Assembly (NCBI RefSeq): GCF_000687475.1 | Contig: NC_057319.1 | Span: forward strand, 4,330,001 to 4,394,000 | DNA length: 64,000 nt | From: Ustilaginoidea virens | Taxonomy: Eukaryota > Ascomycota > Sordariomycetes > Hypocreales > Clavicipitaceae | Direction: 5' to 3' | In this document: positions 35,373 through 47,267 of the stretch, one piece after another | Numbering within the stretch: the stretch's first letter is position 1 | Layout of the letters: every line of letters starts with the position of its first letter | The notes under the pieces: generated by a model | The model's input: only the letters and a program-made list of their open reading frames with translations | What the model was told of the DNA's origin: nothing | Databases searched by the model: none | Position numbers and translations under genes: made by a program

Positions 35373-35762
35373 TCAGCAAGCCGTAAATATATCGGCATTT
35401 TTAATTTTAAAAAATACAGCTTTTTCCTTCTACAGAAAGGAATAGACACATCACTACTGCATCAACCTTGCAGCCATTATACTATTACTAATAGTATATT
35501 AGTAGAGGTCCCCAGCCCTACTAACCCTACTAATTATAGTAATCCTGAGGATACTACTATTACCCCCGTTCCTACTACTGCGACTAGTAAGGAACCTATA
35601 GAGGCTACTAGCCCTACTACTAACCAGCCCGCTACCACAACTAGCGAAGACCCTATAGAGGCTACCAGCCCTACTACTAACTCTCCCGCTATTACGACTA
35701 GCGAAAATCCCGCTATTATAACTAGCGAAAATCCCGCTATTACGACTAGCGAAAATCCTGTA

Positions 35763-36368
35763 GTGGCTACTAGCCCTACTCCTGCCCTTATAGCTGCTGA
35801 TACAGAATATCAGAAGCTATTACAATTAGCCGGCATTTGGCATATACGGCTAGGGCATATAGGTATTCAGCTACTTAAAAAGACCTATGCTAATACCTAC
35901 CTTATCTACCTTCTAAAGAAGAAGGTTATTACTAAAACAACCTTTATTACCTTTATCCATCAAAATAAAGGTATAGGCCCTATTTTTAGTGGCCTAGAAG
36001 GAGACTTTCATAAAGGGCAAAATACAGGTTCAAAGGGGGTATTTAGCAGTAAAGAACCTACTATTTTACTAGATGACCTAAAAAGCATTCCTGACCCTAC
36101 TAACTCTGCTAACCTTACTAGCATTACTAGCACTAATGCTATACCGGATGACCTAAAAAGCATGCCGGACCCTACTAATTTTACTAGTATTACTAATACT
36201 ACCCCAGATAATATTACTAATACTAATGCCACCGTAGATTACCTTCCTAAGTCAGAAGACTTTATAGGCGCCTTTCTAAATAGCGAACTTTCTGAGACTA
36301 TTTATATAGATATTCCTAATGGATTCCTTGAATTTACGGAAAGTTTACTAACTAATAGCAAGCTTTAG
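35763..36368 (+). pseudogene. C3 pre-integrase box joined to RT, integrase core deleted
   Basis: Open frame of 201 codons. It reads the pre-integrase histidine box (IWHIRLGHIGIQLLKKTYA) and passes directly into NTYLIYLLKKKVITKT, the segment that in C4 lies after the integrase core. The join is near 35,887. A second join near 36,238-36,262 links the DPTN-type linker to DFIGAFLNSELSETIY, skipping the front of the reverse transcriptase. Two separate deletions within one otherwise open frame. Confidence 0.75.
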
Positions 36369-36911
36369 TCTAATATACAGCGCTAACGGCTACTAACTTT
36401 GCTTAAAGAAGCTGGATTTAACCCTTCTATTAAGCAAGCTATCTTGCTAAAGAAGGCCCTATATGGGCTAAAATAAGCACCCCGCAAATGGCAATACCGG
36501 CTAAAAGACCTGATTTCTAGTAAAGGTTTTTTACCTTTAGCTTCTAATGCTGCCGTCTTTTATAATAAGCAAACCAGCACTTTTATCGTCACCTATATTG
36601 ACGATTGCCTATTAGTTGGTCTAAATATAACTTATATTAACCAGCTAAAAAGGAAATTCCATAAGGTCTATACTATAGAAGACCGTAGTCCGGCTTCCTT
36701 CTTCCTAAGCGTATAGATTATACGAAATAGGAAGGAAGGTCTATTATAGCTACACCAAGCCCAATTTATAGCAGAGGTCCTAGCTAAATTCGGTCTATAG
36801 GATACTAAACCTCAGCTAATTCCACTTCAACTAGGGATTTTAAATGAATCTAATAGAAAAGACCTTAGCCCTACTGATTAGAGCCTTTATTAGAGCCTTA
36901 CTGGCACTATA
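36369..36911 (+). pseudogene. C3 reverse transcriptase core remnant
   Basis: RT palm region with stops: KKALYGLK (near 36,451), then the catalytic TYIDDCLLVGL near 36,591-36,625, and a YTIEDRSPASFFL segment near 36,668. The N-terminal fingers are missing (deleted upstream). Closely matches C4 at 8,880-9,420. Confidence 0.75.
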
Positions 36912-37553
36912 ATGTGGCTTATGATGATAACTAGGCCCGACCTAGCATTTCCTACCCAATACCTTTCTCGGTTTATGTCTAAGGCAACTAATATGCATTT
37001 AAATGCTGCGAAAGGCAGCTTTAGCTACCTTAAAGGCACTGAGAACCTAGCTATTTGCTTTACTAAAAGCAATCAACAGCCTATTATAACCGCTTATTCT
37101 GATAGCGATTTTGCTGGCTGTAAAGAAACCTCTAAATCTACTGGAGGCTTCTTAACTACTATTAATAGTAGTCCTATTAGCTGGCGTTCCAAGCGAGCCT
37201 CTTTAGTAGTATTATCTACTTTAGAAGCTGAATCTAATGCATTACTTGAGACTATCCGTGAGGTACAGTGGCTTTCTAACCTTTATAAGGAGCTGGAAAT
37301 CGATATTTTACGCCCTATACCGTTATACTGCGATAATCAGGGCTCTATTTCGAATTCTAATGACCCTAACCAGCATGCTCGCACTAAGCATACACTATTA
37401 AAATTCCGGTATATTAGGGAGCAAGCACAGCTGGGCTTGGTTAAAATTACCTACTTACCTACTAATAATATGCCTGCTGACGGTCTTACAAAGCCACTAC
37501 CGGGCCCTAAATTTACTAGGTTCCGCGAGTTACTAGGTCTTAGGGCCTGCTAA
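36912..37553 (+). pseudogene. C3 RNase H domain, open frame
   Basis: Open frame of 213 codons covering the end of RT (MITRPDLAFPTQYLSRFM) and a copia RNase H. Acidic residues are in AYSDSDFAGC, TLEAESN and YCDNQGSIS, followed by the conserved QHARTKHTLLKFRYIRE and a C-terminal GPKFTRFRELLGLRAC. RNase H would degrade element RNA in hybrids. All key acidic positions are present, unlike in older copies. It is a domain of a broken polyprotein, so I class it as a pseudogene fragment. Confidence 0.75.
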
Positions 37554-37667
37554 CTTATACTAACTTACTAAGGTTTTTCCTATATTTTTCCTTAGGACCT
37601 TTATTGCATTTTCTTTCCCTATCCTTTACACGATTAGCTTGATACTACAGTAGCTAATTAGAGGGGG

Positions 37668-38388
37668 TGTTAAAATCCTATAGTAGCCTACTAGGCTGCT
37701 GGCCTAATGCCCTACTGGCCTACTAACCTTCTGACCATTATACCGCCTCTTGGACTTACGGTAGTCTTACTAACCTTAGGCCTTTGCCTTTTACCTTAGG
37801 ATTTTCAGTGGATTATTTACTGTATATCAAGTAAGGTAGGCCTTATTAAAAAAGGTGTGGCATTGCTAAATTAGCGTGGTGGGCCTACTAGTGTGGTGGC
37901 TAGTCCACTAGTGTGGTGGGTAGTCACTAGCGTAGTGGTTAGTCACTAGCGTGGTGGCTAATTACTAGTGCGGTGGTTAGGGTGGTTGGAAAGGCTGGAT
38001 ATAGTGGGGCTGCTGACGTATTATATACGTGGCATAGCAAGCATTATGGGGAGCTTTCTTACTGGCTACCTTGGATGCCTGGGCCCACCCCTCCTTCGTG
38101 TATATATAGGATAGCTTTTCCCCTTCTTTCTAGATAGTAGAAGGGCAGCACAATCGAGTCTGTTAATGCACTATATGCCTCTTAACTTCTTACCTTCCCT
38201 GCGTTTTCTGGTTATCTTATATTTGCCTTGCCTTTACACTTGCCTTGCTTTATAGCACTTGTATAGTCTTAGGACTTGGTGAAAAATCTAGTATTATACT
38301 AAGATTAGTTCATAGGTCGCAGACAGTCTTGTGCCATCTAGCTAGCTAGTAAGGCTCTGCTTTTATAGTGACCTTGAGAATTGCAATA
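37668..38388 (+). repeat. C3 3' LTR (family B, 721 bp)
   Basis: Preceded by AGAGGGGG (37,660-37,667); nearly identical to the 5' LTR, with only scattered transitions noticed, which argues for a recent insertion. Confidence 0.95.
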
Positions 38389-40545
38389 GGGTCTTTTTTC
38401 AGTAGGCAGAACGGCACCGCACAATGATAAGAATCGCCTATACTCAGGGAAATACATCAAATATTAACCTGCAATTTTATATGGTTGATTTACTGGAAGA
38501 ACAACGCATTAAAGGGTCATCAGTAGCAAGGGCTACTACCCACCTCGCAAAGGTCAAGGGTGCCGCTACTAACAACAGTAGCAAGCCAGCTAGTAACAAC
38601 ACTAGCAAGGGTGGTAAAAACACTACCACCAACGCCAACAAAAAGAAACAGGGGTCTTCTTCTACCTAACAATAAGGGTCTTCTTCAGCCACATAAGGCA
38701 AGCCGGAAAATAAAAAGAAGAAAGAAAAGAAAGATTCAGCTAATAAAGCAGATACCCCACAAAAGACCGACGAAAAAGAAAAGACTATTGATTCCTTCGT
38801 ACTAAGGAATTATAACACTCTAAATCTTACACCCAGTGAGACAGCCTATTCTTCCTTCCAGGACCGCAAATATGTGCAATTTCTAGCTACTAGCTATAGT
38901 GCACAATCCGGTGGGAAAACGCTAACAGATTCTTTGCTCTACGATACTAATTCTACGGTGCATATTATCAACGATAAAAAGCATTTCACCTACTTCTAAC
39001 ACTATACCGGAAACAGACCAGTTATCAGCACAGGTGGTGGCCCAATTAAGCCCAGTGGGTGGGGCACAGCGCGTTTTACCGTGCTACAGGCCACCAACCC
39101 ACCTCAGTGGGGCACCTTAGAGCTAACCAACGCCCTTTTCATACCAGCTTTTGATATTAACATCTTTAGCGGCGTTAAACACTATCTGAATCGTGGCAGT
39201 ATTCAGGGCCAAAGCCTAGTTAATAGCAATAACAAGTGCATTAGGCTTCTTGACTTTAAGAAATATGGCTTCTTTTTATAATAAAAAGGGGTAGATTCGC
39301 CGTTTTTACACCATACCAGCCAACCGGCTTTATATAATATCTCAGTCGAATTACCTGCCCTAGCCAACCCAGAAGAATACGAGGAATATCCCCTGCCAGA
39401 GGATTTACCTACCCCACTAGCTGACTCGGACCTTCCACTTCCACTAGCTAATTCGCAAGCTAACCCACCAGCTAACTCACCAGCTAACTTACCAGCTGAC
39501 CCACCAGCTAGTCCTGGTTTTTCGGTGGTACCAATAGAGGCTGCTATTCCTAATACAGCCCAACCACCACAGAGGGCCCCGGTCACCCTCAACCCAGCCC
39601 TAGTCATAATACCAGCTGCTGATACAGAATATCAAAAGCTGCTATTACTAGCCGGACTTTGGCATATCCGGCTTGGGCATATCGGAATCTAACTTTTAAA
39701 GAAAACCTGTGCATTAACCATAGGGTTACCTGATCTCAGTAAGGTAAAGGATTCTGATTTTAACTGTATCGCCTGTAAAAGGGCAAAATCAGTTCGGCGT
39801 TTTACATCAGGGGCTATACTAGACCCTATATATTGTTTAGATATCATAAAGGGCGATATCTTCCAAATCAACCCTCTACCATACAACAAACGCCCTATTT
39901 GCCTTATTTTAGTAGACCGGAAATCGCGCTTCCGTTGGGTGCACTTACTACCCAATAAGGAAGGACCCACGGTATTCCTAGTATTATAGGGGTTCTTCCA
40001 AGGTCTTAGGAATCGCTACGGCAAATCAGCTATTGAATTCCATTATGATGGTAGCAAGGAAATCAACGACGTCATCATAGCCTGGCTAGCTCTTAAGGGC
40101 ATAGATTTTTTAACCTCTTCCCCTTATATTTATAAGCAAAATGGGTTAGTAGAACGCTCTATATGGGTTATCATTGACCGACTTAGAGCTACTATACTTT
40201 AGTCTCGGTTACCTTCTTATCTTTAGTCTGCAGTAATTCTTAGTATTACTACATTAGTAAATCTAACAGCAGTTACAAACCGTTCCTTGTCACCTTTCGA
40301 GGAATTAAAGAAAGATTTTCCGGAAATTACGCACTACCACCTACCCGACCTTACTAGCTTTAGGGCTATTGGTGCGGCTGTAGAGGTGCTAATCCCTCTA
40401 GAAAAACGGGTCATCAGCCACAAGCTGGCCCCCCAGACCGAGTCAGGTAGGTTACTAGCTACGCTAGGTAACGGCACCTACTTTGTCTACATCCCACATC
40501 GCTGGGTCGTCACCAAGACCTCTTTTATTACTTTCACCTACTAAA
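38389..40545 (+). pseudogene. C2 gag tail, protease and integrase
   Basis: C2 polyprotein resuming after C3. It has a basic Asn/Lys/Thr-rich gag tail (open 38,424-38,669) and a retropepsin segment with LLYDTNSTVHIINDKKHF near 38,935-38,985, where Gly of DTGS reads Asn. Next come GGGPIKPSGWGTARF and an open part 39,081-39,281. A Pro-rich spacer follows, then the pre-integrase box (LWHIRLGHIGI near 39,655) with NCIACKRAK-type cysteines, and the integrase core up to 40,200. The segment after it is open (40,287-40,544). Fewer stops than C1. Confidence 0.8.
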
Positions 40546-41410
40546 ATGAAGGTATAGGCCCTATTTTAAGTGGCCTAGAGGGCACTTTTGATTTTTAACC
40601 GCCTTCTAATTTAGAGGGGGTAAATATCGACCAAATTGCTCTGGAAGAGCCTATTTAGAAGTCGCCTCGCCTAAATATGCCTATTTTAGGCTTAGCCGAG
40701 GATATAGGCCTACTATAGGCTACGGATCTAATACAGCCTATGGGCCTATAAATAGGCCTAATACAGCACACGGATCCACTATAACTAGCGGACCTACTAA
40801 TTAGCCTGCCACAGCACTCTGCAACATTTCCTAGCAATTCGCCGTCTTTCGATTCCAAATCGCTTCAGCCTAACTCAGCTTTTCAGCTTAGGCAAGACGG
40901 TCCTTTTTTACCGGCTAAGGAAAATGCAGCCTTTTCCCATATAAAAAGGCTGTAAATGCTAGGAAATGCAGAAAGCTCTCGTCACTAGAAATCTCAATCA
41001 CTAAGATTTTCCGAATCCATCACAAAAGTGGGCATATCCCGCACATATGAAAATTCTGACTCGCCCCATATAGCAAATTTTCAGTGGTCCGAATCTCAAA
41101 GCCCTATATACACTAATTTTCTGCAACTTTCCGACACAATAGATTCTGCCTTTTCGCCCGGCTTCTTAGTAAATACAGCATTTCGCCATAGTAAAACGCT
41201 GCCTATACTAGAATATCTGAAATTCGAGAGTCTAGATATCGCCTTAAATGAGAGACCGTAGGAGAAAATATTTTGAGTATCAGAAAAAGTGCCTATTCAG
41301 CCATACTAGGTTAGGGCTACTAGGGGTAGAATTTAAGGAAGAATGCAGCTATGGATACGAGACGTGTAAGGTATCCTAGGTTATAGATACTATAGGTCAC
41401 TTTTGGACCT

Positions 41411-41490
41411 ATAGGCTGACTAACAGCCTAACCCACAAACTGACCAACAGTCTGACTAATAGTCTGACCCATAGACTGACTAATAGGGTG
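41411..41490. repeat. C2-specific minisatellite in the pol linker
   Basis: About 80 bp of imperfect repeats of a CTGAC(T/C)AA(T/C)AG unit. At the homologous place C0 (about 4,805) and C1 (about 45,315) have a single GCGGACTAATAG-like unit. It lies in the low-complexity linker between integrase and RT. Confidence 0.75.
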
Positions 41491-41619
41491 CTTTCCCACC
41501 CACCCAGCCGAAAAACGACTAGATTTTCGGATACCTAGGCAGCCCCCTAGAGGCTCCCATATAGGATTTCCCCCCTTCCTATGCTTTTTACCAGCAAATG
41601 TACGATATTTGCTGTGTAG

Positions 41620-43300
41620 CAAAGATTAAGGCTGCAAAATGGGCCCCAGAAGGTGTGCCTAATAGCTGGAAGGAAGTCTTATATAGCCTACAAAAGGATA
41701 GCTAGGTTAAGGCCTTATTTTTGGAATTTGAGTAATTAATCGATTTAAATATCTTCCAATTTATTCCTAAGACTAGTGTTCCTATTAGTAGGAAAATATT
41801 GCGTAACCGGCCTGTTTTTCGCGTTAAGAAAGATGCGAATAATAACCCGGTTAAATATAAGGCACGATTAATTGTTAAAGGCTTTATGCAGGTATTTAGG
41901 TAAGACTTTACGGAGACCTATACCTCTACTTCGATCCCACCAATATAGAGGATTATCCTTACTCTTGCTGCTGCAAATAACTGGGAAATAGAGCAGATCG
42001 ACTTTATTGGTGCCTTTCTAAATAGTGAACTACTGGAGACGATTTATATGGAGATTCCAGCTGGTTTTCTAGAATTTGCAGAAAGCCTACTCTCACCTAA
42101 CCCAGCCTTATGGTCTGACCAGCAGTATCGTCGACTTCTAGCCTTGCTTACTAAGGTTGGATATGACCCCTCTGCATTATAAGTCATACTATTGAAGAAA
42201 GCCTTATATGGGCTAAAATAAGGCCCTCGCGAGTGGCAGTTACGGTTAAAAGACCTTCTAGTGCAAGAGGGTTTTAAGCCGTTACTTTCTGATACTGCTA
42301 TCTTCTATAATAAAGGAATGCATACCTTTATTGTGACCTATATGGATGACTGTTTGATTATCGGTCCGGACCTTAGCTATATTGACCAGCTTAAGGCCAA
42401 GTTCTATAAGGTTTATGCTATAGAAGACCGAGGACCTGCCTCCTTCTTTCTAGGAGTGTAGATTATTAGGGATAGAAAAAAGGGCCTATTATGGCTGCAC
42501 TAATCGCAATTTATTGCGGAAGTCCTTGAGAAATTCAACCTTAAGGACGTACGACCGCATCTAATCCCGCTACAGCCCGGTATACTTGCTAAGTCTAAGG
42601 CTGGTAATATACCGCTGGATGCTAGTAATCAACACTTATTCCAGCAGCTAGTAGGAACAGCGATATGGTTGATGATGATATCAAGACCTGACCTTGCCTT
42701 TCCGACACAGTACCTATCACGATATATGCAACAGGCTTCCACTATACAGCTTAATGCTGCTAAGGGCGCTTTTCGCTACTTAGCTGGTACGGCTAATATA
42801 GCTATTTGTTACCGAGCCGCTAAAGCTACTGTAGTATTAGCTGCATTTTCTGATAGCGATTTTGCTGGGTGCCGGCTGACTTCGAAGTCTACTGGTGGTT
42901 ATCTTACTACCTTGAATGGTGGGCCTATTAGCTGGAGGTTAAAACGGTCTTCGACTGTGGTTTTATTAACGCTTAAAGCCGAGTCTGATGCAATGCTTAA
43001 GGCAATTCGCGAAGTGGAGTGGATATCTAATTTATTTAAAGAAATCTAGGTCGATATTCAACGCCCGATACCACTATATTGCGATAACCAAGGGTCTATT
43101 TCTAATGCAAATGACCCAAATCAGCATGCCTGCACTAAGCATACCTTGTTTAAATTCCGGTATATACGTGAGAAGGCCTACGGTGGCCTGGTAAAAATAT
43201 CTTATTTACCCACGATAGATATGCCTGCGGATGGACTTACCAAACCACTTCCAAGCCCGAAATTCCCCATATTTCGGCAGCTATTAGGGCTGCAATCCCT
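41620..43300 (+). pseudogene. C2 reverse transcriptase / RNase H
   Basis: Copia RVT_2 polymerase, best preserved of family A. Open pieces are 42,261-42,461, with the catalytic motif TFIVTYMDDCLIIGPD followed by YAIEDRGPASFFLGV, and 42,669-43,049, with RNase H boxes AFSDSDFAGC, STGGYLTTLNGGPISW and an acidic LKAESD. The fingers region near 41,800 has NRPVFRVKKDANNNPVKYKA. A few TAG/TAA stops break it. Reverse transcription of the element RNA is the ancestral role. Confidence 0.85.
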
Positions 43301-43390
43301 ATAGCATCATCATCTTTTTTTCTGATTTTTTACAGGGTTTCTTTCTTTTATTCTAACGCTAGGATTAGCCATATTGCTAATCAGAGGGGG

Positions 43391-44095
43391 TGTTGAAATC
43401 AGCGCCTTTTTAGCTGTATTTTGGTACTGGTCTTGCTACCGTACGATGTCTCTACGTTGAGATATCGCGGTGGCTATACCAGGCGCTATGGTGGGGCACA
43501 GCGCCCCATAACGCCGATTACAGTGGGCCGCAGCGCCGGTCACGGCACCGGCACAGCGCCCCACAGCCGGCCACAGCGGCCGGTCACAGCGGGCCACAGG
43601 GCCCACAACAGGCGGCGCATTTCTACGGGATTACCAAATGGGCAAACCTTGCTAATACCAGCACTTTCGGCCTTCTATATACAGTCACCCGCTACACCGG
43701 TCATTTACGGCAGACCGATATAGGGCTTCCGGCCCGTACGGCAGGCTGTTATAAGGCATCCGGCACACCGCTATAAGCCACTGGGCTTGGTTGGGTATGC
43801 ACTGGGTAGGATATTGGGCAGACCGACTTTTCGTCGGGTTTTTCGCTATTTTTGCGGTTTTTCATTATTTTTAACCACTTTTTCAAGATGGTAGAAATAT
43901 GCCTAAAATTCCCTCTTTCTAGCTAGAATAGTCACCAATAATTAGAATTAGATTTCCCTGACATCTTTGCTCTGGTCAACCTCTTGTGCGCTTTAAATCT
44001 TTAACCAGCTCTTTGTTTTATTCTGCAACGCCTTGTACGCCACTGTCGGTATCCGGTACATTTCCAACAGTGTTCTGAATTACCATTTTGCAACA
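43391..44095 (+). repeat. C2 3' LTR (family A, 705 bp)
   Basis: Preceded by AGAGGGGG (43,383-43,390); same length as the 5' copy and very similar by eye. Followed by TSD GTCTT and resumption of C1. Confidence 0.95.
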
Positions 44096-44100
44096 GTCTT

Positions 44101-47100
44101 AGTTACCTTCTTACCTTTGGTCTATAGTGATTTTTAGTATTACTACCTTAGTAAATCTAATAGTAGTCTTAAACTATTCCTTATTACCTTTCGAGGAATT
44201 AAAGAAGGACTTTCTGGAAATTACGCATTATTACCTATCCGACCTTACTAGTTTTAGGGCTATTAGTGTGGCTATAGAGGTGCTAATCCCTCTAGAAAAA
44301 CGGGTTATTAGCCATAAGCTAGCCCCCTAGACCGAGTCAGGTAGGTTATTAGCTACGCTAGGTAATAGTACCTACTTTGTCTATATCCTATATCGCCGGG
44401 TCGTCACTAAGACCTCTTTTATTACCTTTACCTACCAAAATAAAGGTATAGGCCCTATTTTAAGTGGCCTAGAGGGCACTTTTGATTTCTAACCGCCTTC
44501 TAATTTAGAGGGGGTAAATAATAACTAAATTGCTTTAGAAGAGCCTATTTGGAAGTCGCCTCGCCTAAATATGCCTATTTTAGGCTTAGCCGAGGATATA
44601 GGCCTACTATAGGCTATGGATCTAATACAGCCTATGGGCCTATAAATGGGCCTAATACAGCACACGGATCCACCACAACTAGCGGACCTACTATAACTAA
44701 TAGGCCTGCCACAACTAGTGGGCCTACTAATTAGCCCGCTATAGCACTCTGCAATATTTCTTAGTAATTCGCCGTCTTTCGATTCTAAATCGCTTTAGCC
44801 TAATTTAGCTTTTCAGCTTAAGTAAGATGGTCTGCTTTCACCGGCTAAGGAAAATACACCTTTTTCCTATATAAAAAGGCTGTAAATACTAGGAAATGCA
44901 GAAAGCTCTTATTATTAGGAATCTCAACCATAGAGATTTTCTGAATCTGTTATAAAAGTAGGCATGACCCACACAAGTGAAAATTCTGACTTGCCCTATA
45001 TAATAAATTTTTAATAGTCCGAATCTCAAAGCCCTATACATACTGATTTTCTGCGACTTTCCGATATAATAGATTCTGCCTTTTCGCCCGGCTTCTTAGT
45101 AAATACAGCATTTCGCCATAGTAAAACGCTGCCTATACTAGAATATCTAAAATTCGAGAGTCTAGATATCGCATTAAATAAGAGATTGTAGGAGAGAATA
45201 TTTTAAGTATTAGAAAATAGGCCTATTATGGCTACTAGGGGTAGAGGAAGAACGTATATATAGATACGAGATGTATAAGGTATCCTAAATTATGGATACT
45301 ATAGGTCACTTTCTGGCCTATAAGCGGACTAATAGGGCTTTTTCCTACCTATACAGCCGGAAAATAATAGCATTTTTGGGTTCCTACCTACCTAGCCGAA
45401 AAACGACTAGATTTTCAGATACCTAGGCAGCCCCCTAGAGGCTTCTATATAGGATTTCCCCCCTTCCTATGCTTTTTACGATATTTGCTATATAGTAAAG
45501 ATTAAGGCTGTAAAACGGGCCCTAGAAGGTGTGCCTAATAGCTAGAAGGAAGTCTTATATAGCCTACATAAGGATAGCTGGGTAAAAGCCTTATTTTCGG
45601 AATTTGAGTAATTAATCGATTTAAATGTTTTCTAATTTATTCCTAAGACTAGTGTTCCTACTAGTAGGAAAATATTGCGTAACCGGCCTATTTTTCGCGT
45701 TAAAAAAGATGCGAATAATAACCCGGTTAAATATAAGGCACAATTAGTTATTAAAGGCTTTATGCAGGTATTTAGGCAAGACTTTATAGAGACTTATGCC
45801 TCGACTTCGATCCTACTAATATAGAGGATTATCTTTACTCTTACTGCTGCAAATAATTAGGAAATAGAGCAGATTGACTTTATTGGTGCATTTCTAAATA
45901 GTAAACTACTAGAGACGATTTATATAGAGATTCTAGCTGGTTTTTTAGAATTTATAGAAAGTCTACTCTTATCTAACCCAGCCTTATGGTCTGACTAGTA
46001 GCGTTATCGACTTCTAGTCTTACTTACTAAGGTTAGATATAACCCCTCTGCATTACAGGTTATACTATTAAAGAAAGCCTTATATAGGTTAAAATAAGGC
46101 CCTCGCGAGTGGCAATTATAGTTAAAAGACCTTCTAGTGTAAGAGGGTTTTAAGCTATTATTTTCTGATGCTGCTATCTTTTATAATAAAGGAACGCATA
46201 CTTTTATTGTAATCTATATGGATGACTGCTTGATTATCGGTCTAGATCTTAGCTATATTAACTAGCTTAAGACTAAGTTCTATAAGGTTTACGCTATAGA
46301 AGACCGAGGACCTGCCTCCTTCTTTCTTAGAGTATAAATTATTAGGGATAGAGAAAAGGGCCTATTATAGCTGCACTAATCGCAATTTATTACGGAAGTC
46401 CTTAAGAAATTCAACCTTAAGGACGTACGACCGTATCTAATCCCGCTATAGCCCGGTATACTTACTAAGGCTGAAGATACGCCGCTGGATGCTAGTAATT
46501 AATACTTATTCTAGCAGCTGGTAGGGATATCGATATGGTTGATAATGATGTTAAGACCTAACCTTACCTTTCTAATGCAATACCTGTCACGATATATGCA
46601 ACAGGCTTCTACTATATAGCTTAATGCTGCTAAGGGCGCTTTTCGCTACTTAGCTGGTACGGCAAATACAGCCATTTGTTACTGTTACTGAGCCGCTAAA
46701 GCTACCGTAGTATTAGCTGCATTTTCTGATAGCGATTTTACTGGGTGCCGGCTAACTTTGAAGTCTACTGGTGGTTATTTTACTACCTTAAATGGTGGGC
46801 CTATTAGCTAGAGGTTAAAACGGTCTTCGACTATAGTTTTATTAACGCTTAAAGCCGAGTCTAATGTAATGCTTAAGGCAATTTGCGAAGTGGAGTGGAT
46901 ATCTAATTTATTTAAAGAAATCTAGGTCGATATTTAATGCCCGATACCACTATATTGCGATAACTAAGGGTCTATTTCTAATGCAAATAACCCAAATCAG
47001 TATGCCCGCACTAAGCATACCTTGCTTAAATTCCGGTATATACGTGAGAAGGCCTATGGTGGCCTAGTAAAAATATCTTATTTACCTACGACAGATATGC

Positions 47101-47267
47101 CTGCGGATGGACTTACCAAACCACTTCTAAGCCCGAAATTCCCTATATTTCGGCAGCTATTAGGGCTGCAATCCCTATAGCATCATCATCTTTTTTTTCT
47201 GATTTTTTATAGGGTTTCTTTCTTTTATTCTAACGCTAGGATTAGCCATATTGCTAATCAGAGGGGG
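44101..47267 (+). pseudogene. C1 post-integrase, RT and RNase H remnant (right segment)
   Basis: C1 resuming after C2: the segment after the integrase core (open 44,127-44,330), the Pro/Thr/Gly-rich linker (44,549-44,734), the RT (about 45,500-46,550, with the YMDD motif near 46,217) and RNase H (about 46,560-47,180). It carries many more TAG/TAA stops than the homologous C2 region. Ends at the polypurine tract AGAGGGGG (47,260-47,267). Confidence 0.8.

Larger units (their letters stand above)
33021..38388 (+). mobile_element. Copia element C3, internally deleted, TSD GGGTC
   Basis: Innermost and probably youngest element: 5,368 bp, two 721-bp LTRs of family B, TSD GGGTC (33,016-33,020 and 38,389-38,393), inserted in C2 gag. 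Compared with C4 and the family A elements it lacks the gag core, the integrase catalytic core and the front of the reverse transcriptase. It keeps the primer site, a long leader, a gag/protease frame (34,458-35,372), part of RT, and an open RNase H frame. It is therefore a non-autonomous derivative that would have needed helper proteins. Confidence 0.93.
31148..44095 (+). mobile_element. Copia element C2, inserted in C1 integrase, TSD GTCTT
   Basis: Ty1/copia element with identical-length 705-bp LTRs and TSD GTCTT (31,143-31,147 and 44,096-44,100). It is split in gag by C3 (33,021-38,388). Own length without C3 and one TSD copy is 7,575 bp, matching C1. It retains more CpA sites and longer frames than C1, so it is a younger, more lightly mutated copy of the same family. 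It is still broken by several stops. Order as in C1. Confidence 0.95.
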
